From positions 41,869-105,868 of the forward strand of contig NZ_JALGQH010000022.1 of the NCBI RefSeq assembly GCF_022810305.1: a stretch of 64,000 nt of DNA, written 5' to 3'. Below are positions 62,562 through 64,000 of the stretch, one piece after another. The stretch is from Rhodococcus sp. ARC_M6 (GTDB lineage Bacteria; Actinomycetota; Actinomycetes; Mycobacteriales; Mycobacteriaceae). Positions within the stretch are counted from its first letter, which is position 1, and every line of letters starts with the position of its first letter. The notes under the pieces are model-generated. The model was not told the origin of the DNA and made no database searches. It was given only the letters and a program-made list of their open reading frames with translations. A program made the translations under genes and the position numbers.

Positions 62562-63212
62562 ATGAATGCGCTGATTCCCCGTCCTCGGATGGAGGTGGCA
62601 CCCGGGGCCGTCCACGTCCCAGGGTGGCTCAGCTCGGGTCTGCAGCGCACGCTGGTGAGCGAATGTCGGCGGTGGGCGAGTGCGCCCGTTCCGATGCGCT
62701 CGGCGGTTGTGCCTGGTGGACACAAGATGTCGGTGCAAACCGTCTGCCTTGGCTGGCACTGGCAACCGTACAAATACACGCGCACAGCCGACGACGTGAA
62801 CGGTGCTCCGGTTGCGCCACTCCCTGATTGGCTGATCGAGTTGGGTCGAGACGCTGTGACCGAGGCGTATGCAGATTCGGGAAGGTTGTACATGCCAGAT
62901 ACTGCGCTGATCAACTTTTACGACGAGAACGCCCGCATGGGAATGCACCAGGACAAAGACGAGCGCACTGACGAACCCGTCGTGTCCCTGAGTATCGGGC
63001 AGAGTTGCATCTTTCGATTCGGGAACACGTCGAGTCGAAACAAGCCGTACATCGATCTTGAATTGCAGTCCGGTGATCTTTTTGTTTTCGGTGGGCAATC
63101 ACGGTTTGCGTATCACGGTGTGCCGAAAGTGATTGCAGGGAGTGCAGATCCGGATAGCGGATTGCCGGCCGGGCGGCTGAATATCACTTTGCGATGTACG
63201 GGTATGTCGTGA
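62562..63212 (+). CDS. alkB: AlkB-type DNA repair dioxygenase
   Basis: This 216-residue protein is an AlkB-family Fe(II)/2OG dioxygenase that removes alkyl groups from N1-methyladenine and N3-methylcytosine. LINFYDENARMGMHQDKDE carries iron ligands H129 and D131, SLSIGQSCIFRFGN follows, and the distal His is in FAYHGVPK (H185); the 2OG-binding Arg lies in LPAGRLNITLRCT. ATG 62562 has GTGGAAATC upstream. It is about 1.35 kb from the Ada-like gene and shares no operon with it. Confidence 0.9.
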   Translation: MNALIPRPRMEVAPGAVHVPGWLSSGLQRTLVSECRRWASAPVPMRSAVVPGGHKMSVQTVCLGWHWQPYKYTRTADDVNGAPVAPLPDWLIELGRDAVTEAYADSGRLYMPDTALINFYDENARMGMHQDKDERTDEPVVSLSIGQSCIFRFGNTSSRNKPYIDLELQSGDLFVFGGQSRFAYHGVPKVIAGSADPDSGLPAGRLNITLRCTGMS

Positions 63213-63220
63213 CGAAAGTC

Positions 63221-63661
63221 TTACGCTTCACCCGCAGGTTCAATGCGTCTGTTGTGGACAACTTTCGGGACAATAGACACGAGAAGCACGAAAGCTGCGA
63301 GAGCAAGAAACAGCGGAGTTCCTGATGATGCGTCGGATGCTCGGAATGCTGCCCAAGGCCCGAGTCCGACCAGCGTAAGGCCGATTCCAGCTAGGAGATC
63401 GCCACGGCGCGGCCGTACTGGCGGGTGCCCAGAATGCGGAATTCGTTGGCCGGCATTCTCTCGAAGAGTTCTCGACACCGACATGATCAGGAGTGTTCCT
63501 CCGACGATTCCGGTCAACGAACCGAGCGCAATCGGGGCGGTGCCTGTCCAGTTGGAGAGCACAGTGACGATCGTTGCGGCCACGATGAAAATGCTGGCTG
63601 CGATGGTTTTCCAGCCGTAGGGCTCGATCGGTGCCTCGGTTCCGGGGGCGGCAGCATGCAT
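63221..63661 (-). CDS. Small integral membrane protein, unknown function
   Basis: This 146-residue protein has four hydrophobic segments (near 20-36, 45-60, 90-105 and 115-132) separated by a charged loop rich in Arg, Pro and Gly. No family is recognised and no motif suggests activity. It is convergent with alkB, 8 bp from its stop. Start ATG 63661 is assumed. I see no promoter or repeat worth noting around it. Confidence 0.6.
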   Translation of the reverse strand: MHAAAPGTEAPIEPYGWKTIAASIFIVAATIVTVLSNWTGTAPIALGSLTGIVGGTLLIMSVSRTLRENAGQRIPHSGHPPVRPRRGDLLAGIGLTLVGLGPWAAFRASDASSGTPLFLALAAFVLLVSIVPKVVHNRRIEPAGEA

Positions 63662-63752
63662 AACTCCAGAGTCTCACGATCTGTCGTCAAAAAAGACTAT
63701 TTACCCCGTTTGGGGCGTCGGCATCGGGTCTCTGTTGGTGGTGAAGTTTCCC

Positions 63753-63780
63753 TTGACTCGAATAGATGTTCGAGTACAAT
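63753..63780 (+). promoter_or_regulatory. LexA (SOS) box inside a promoter
   Basis: TCGAATAGATGTTCGA (63758-63773) matches the mycobacterial/rhodococcal SOS box TCGAAC(N4)GTTCGA with a single mismatch. It sits in the 16-base spacer between TTGACT (63753-63758) and TACAAT (63775-63780), so LexA would block the promoter. Confidence 0.75.
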
Positions 63781-63803
63781 TGGGGGCAAGGATGGGGGAT
63801 CCG

Positions 63804-64000
63804 ATGAGCGTCGATACCGTAGTTGCCGATGTTGTAGCTGGTTCTGCAATTAATGTGCGCGGCATGCTGTGGAAACTGCGGCCGTGCGACGTGCGGGAAG
63901 TCGCCATCACGGCATCAGCGGAAATCCTACGGCTGGAAGCCATCCGGGTTGCCGCGGTCGATGCGTTAGCCCTTCATCCGGACGAGCAAGTGCTGTGTTA
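63804..64000 (+). CDS. Probable 13E12/DUF222-family protein, N-terminal part (3' truncated)
   Basis: Sixty-five codons are visible before the window ends, starting at ATG 63804 with GGATGGGGGA upstream. The sequence (REVAITASAEILRLEAIRVAAVDAL) resembles the beginning of 13E12-type/DUF222 proteins, which usually carry a C-terminal HNH nuclease domain not visible here. In Mycobacterium tuberculosis several 13E12 genes are part of the DNA-damage response, and a LexA box lies in the promoter here. The family call depends on the missing 3' part. Confidence 0.45.
   Translation, partial: MSVDTVVADVVAGSAINVRGMLWKLRPCDVREVAITASAEILRLEAIRVAAVDALALHPDEQVLC

Overview
The window is high-GC actinobacterial DNA, most likely from a Rhodococcus of the erythropolis/qingshengii type. 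This is inferred from gene content: an IclR-type catR divergent from catABC, a mycothiol-dependent formaldehyde dehydrogenase (mscR) paired with a metallo-beta-lactamase-fold protein, a DtxR/IdeR-like iron box, an NDMA-type alcohol dehydrogenase, a mycobacterial-type LexA box, and frequent GTG starts. I saw no mobile element, CRISPR array, rRNA or tRNA. The window looks like an ordinary chromosomal stretch rich in catabolic operons. It opens inside a TetR-family gene and closes inside a gene that resembles the 13E12/DUF222 family.

1-9.9 kb holds an acyl-CoA catabolic cluster. A MaoC-like hydratase reads leftward. To its right run an SDR, an ACAD10/11-type acyl-CoA dehydrogenase, an SDR, an aminoglycoside-phosphotransferase-fold kinase, a FabG-like SDR, a pair of overlapping acyl-CoA dehydrogenases (probable heteromer), a quinone-oxidoreductase-like MDR and a further SDR. 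The kinase plus ACAD11-type dehydrogenase look like the two halves of human ACAD10/11 and the LvaA/LvaC-type route for 4-hydroxyacyl-CoAs.

9.9-19.7 kb holds a YhgE/Pip membrane protein, a GyrI-like protein, a PASTA-like lipoprotein, a secreted DUF4185-type protein, a LuxR regulator with a kinase-like ATPase domain, and an FbpABC-type Fe(III) importer behind a DtxR/IdeR-like box. 19.8-21.5 kb is mscR plus its MBL partner.

21.5-36.3 kb reads as a tryptophan/kynurenine/anthranilate island. One leftward operon encodes a 2-aminobenzoate-CoA ligase-like enzyme, a hot-dog thioesterase, a monooxygenase-OYE fusion resembling 2-aminobenzoyl-CoA monooxygenase/reductase, and an arylformamidase-like alpha/beta hydrolase. 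Rightward are an aromatic-acid MFS transporter and a PaaX-family regulator; then ridA divergent from an FAH-family hydrolase, cupin and TesB thioesterase; then an Lrp-type (KynR-like) regulator divergent from kynB-kynU-amino-acid permease. Together they could import kynurenine or tryptophan, cut it to anthranilate and send anthranilate through a CoA-thioester route.

36.3-39.8 kb has a dienelactone-hydrolase-like protein, a D-cysteine desulfhydrase/ACC-deaminase-like enzyme, a small coiled-coil membrane protein, and an AztD-like putative zinc metallochaperone with an apparently leaderless promoter. 39.8-53 kb is the benzoate/catechol system: a leftward operon benA-benB-benC-benD-benK-LAL regulator-benE, then catR and divergent catA-catB-catC. 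BenC is unusually long because an FCD (FadR-type ligand-binding) domain is fused to its C-terminus.

53-60 kb has a coiled-coil hypothetical protein, an NDMA-type alcohol dehydrogenase, a TAT-exported cholesterol-oxidase-like GMC enzyme downstream of a PucR/CdaR-type regulator, and an ABC1/UbiB-family protein. 60.2-64 kb groups likely DNA-damage genes (a PF09859-like 2OG-Fe(II) oxygenase, an Ada-like zinc-binding protein, AlkB, and a final truncated gene with a LexA box inside its promoter) around an arsR-SRPBCC-VOC operon.
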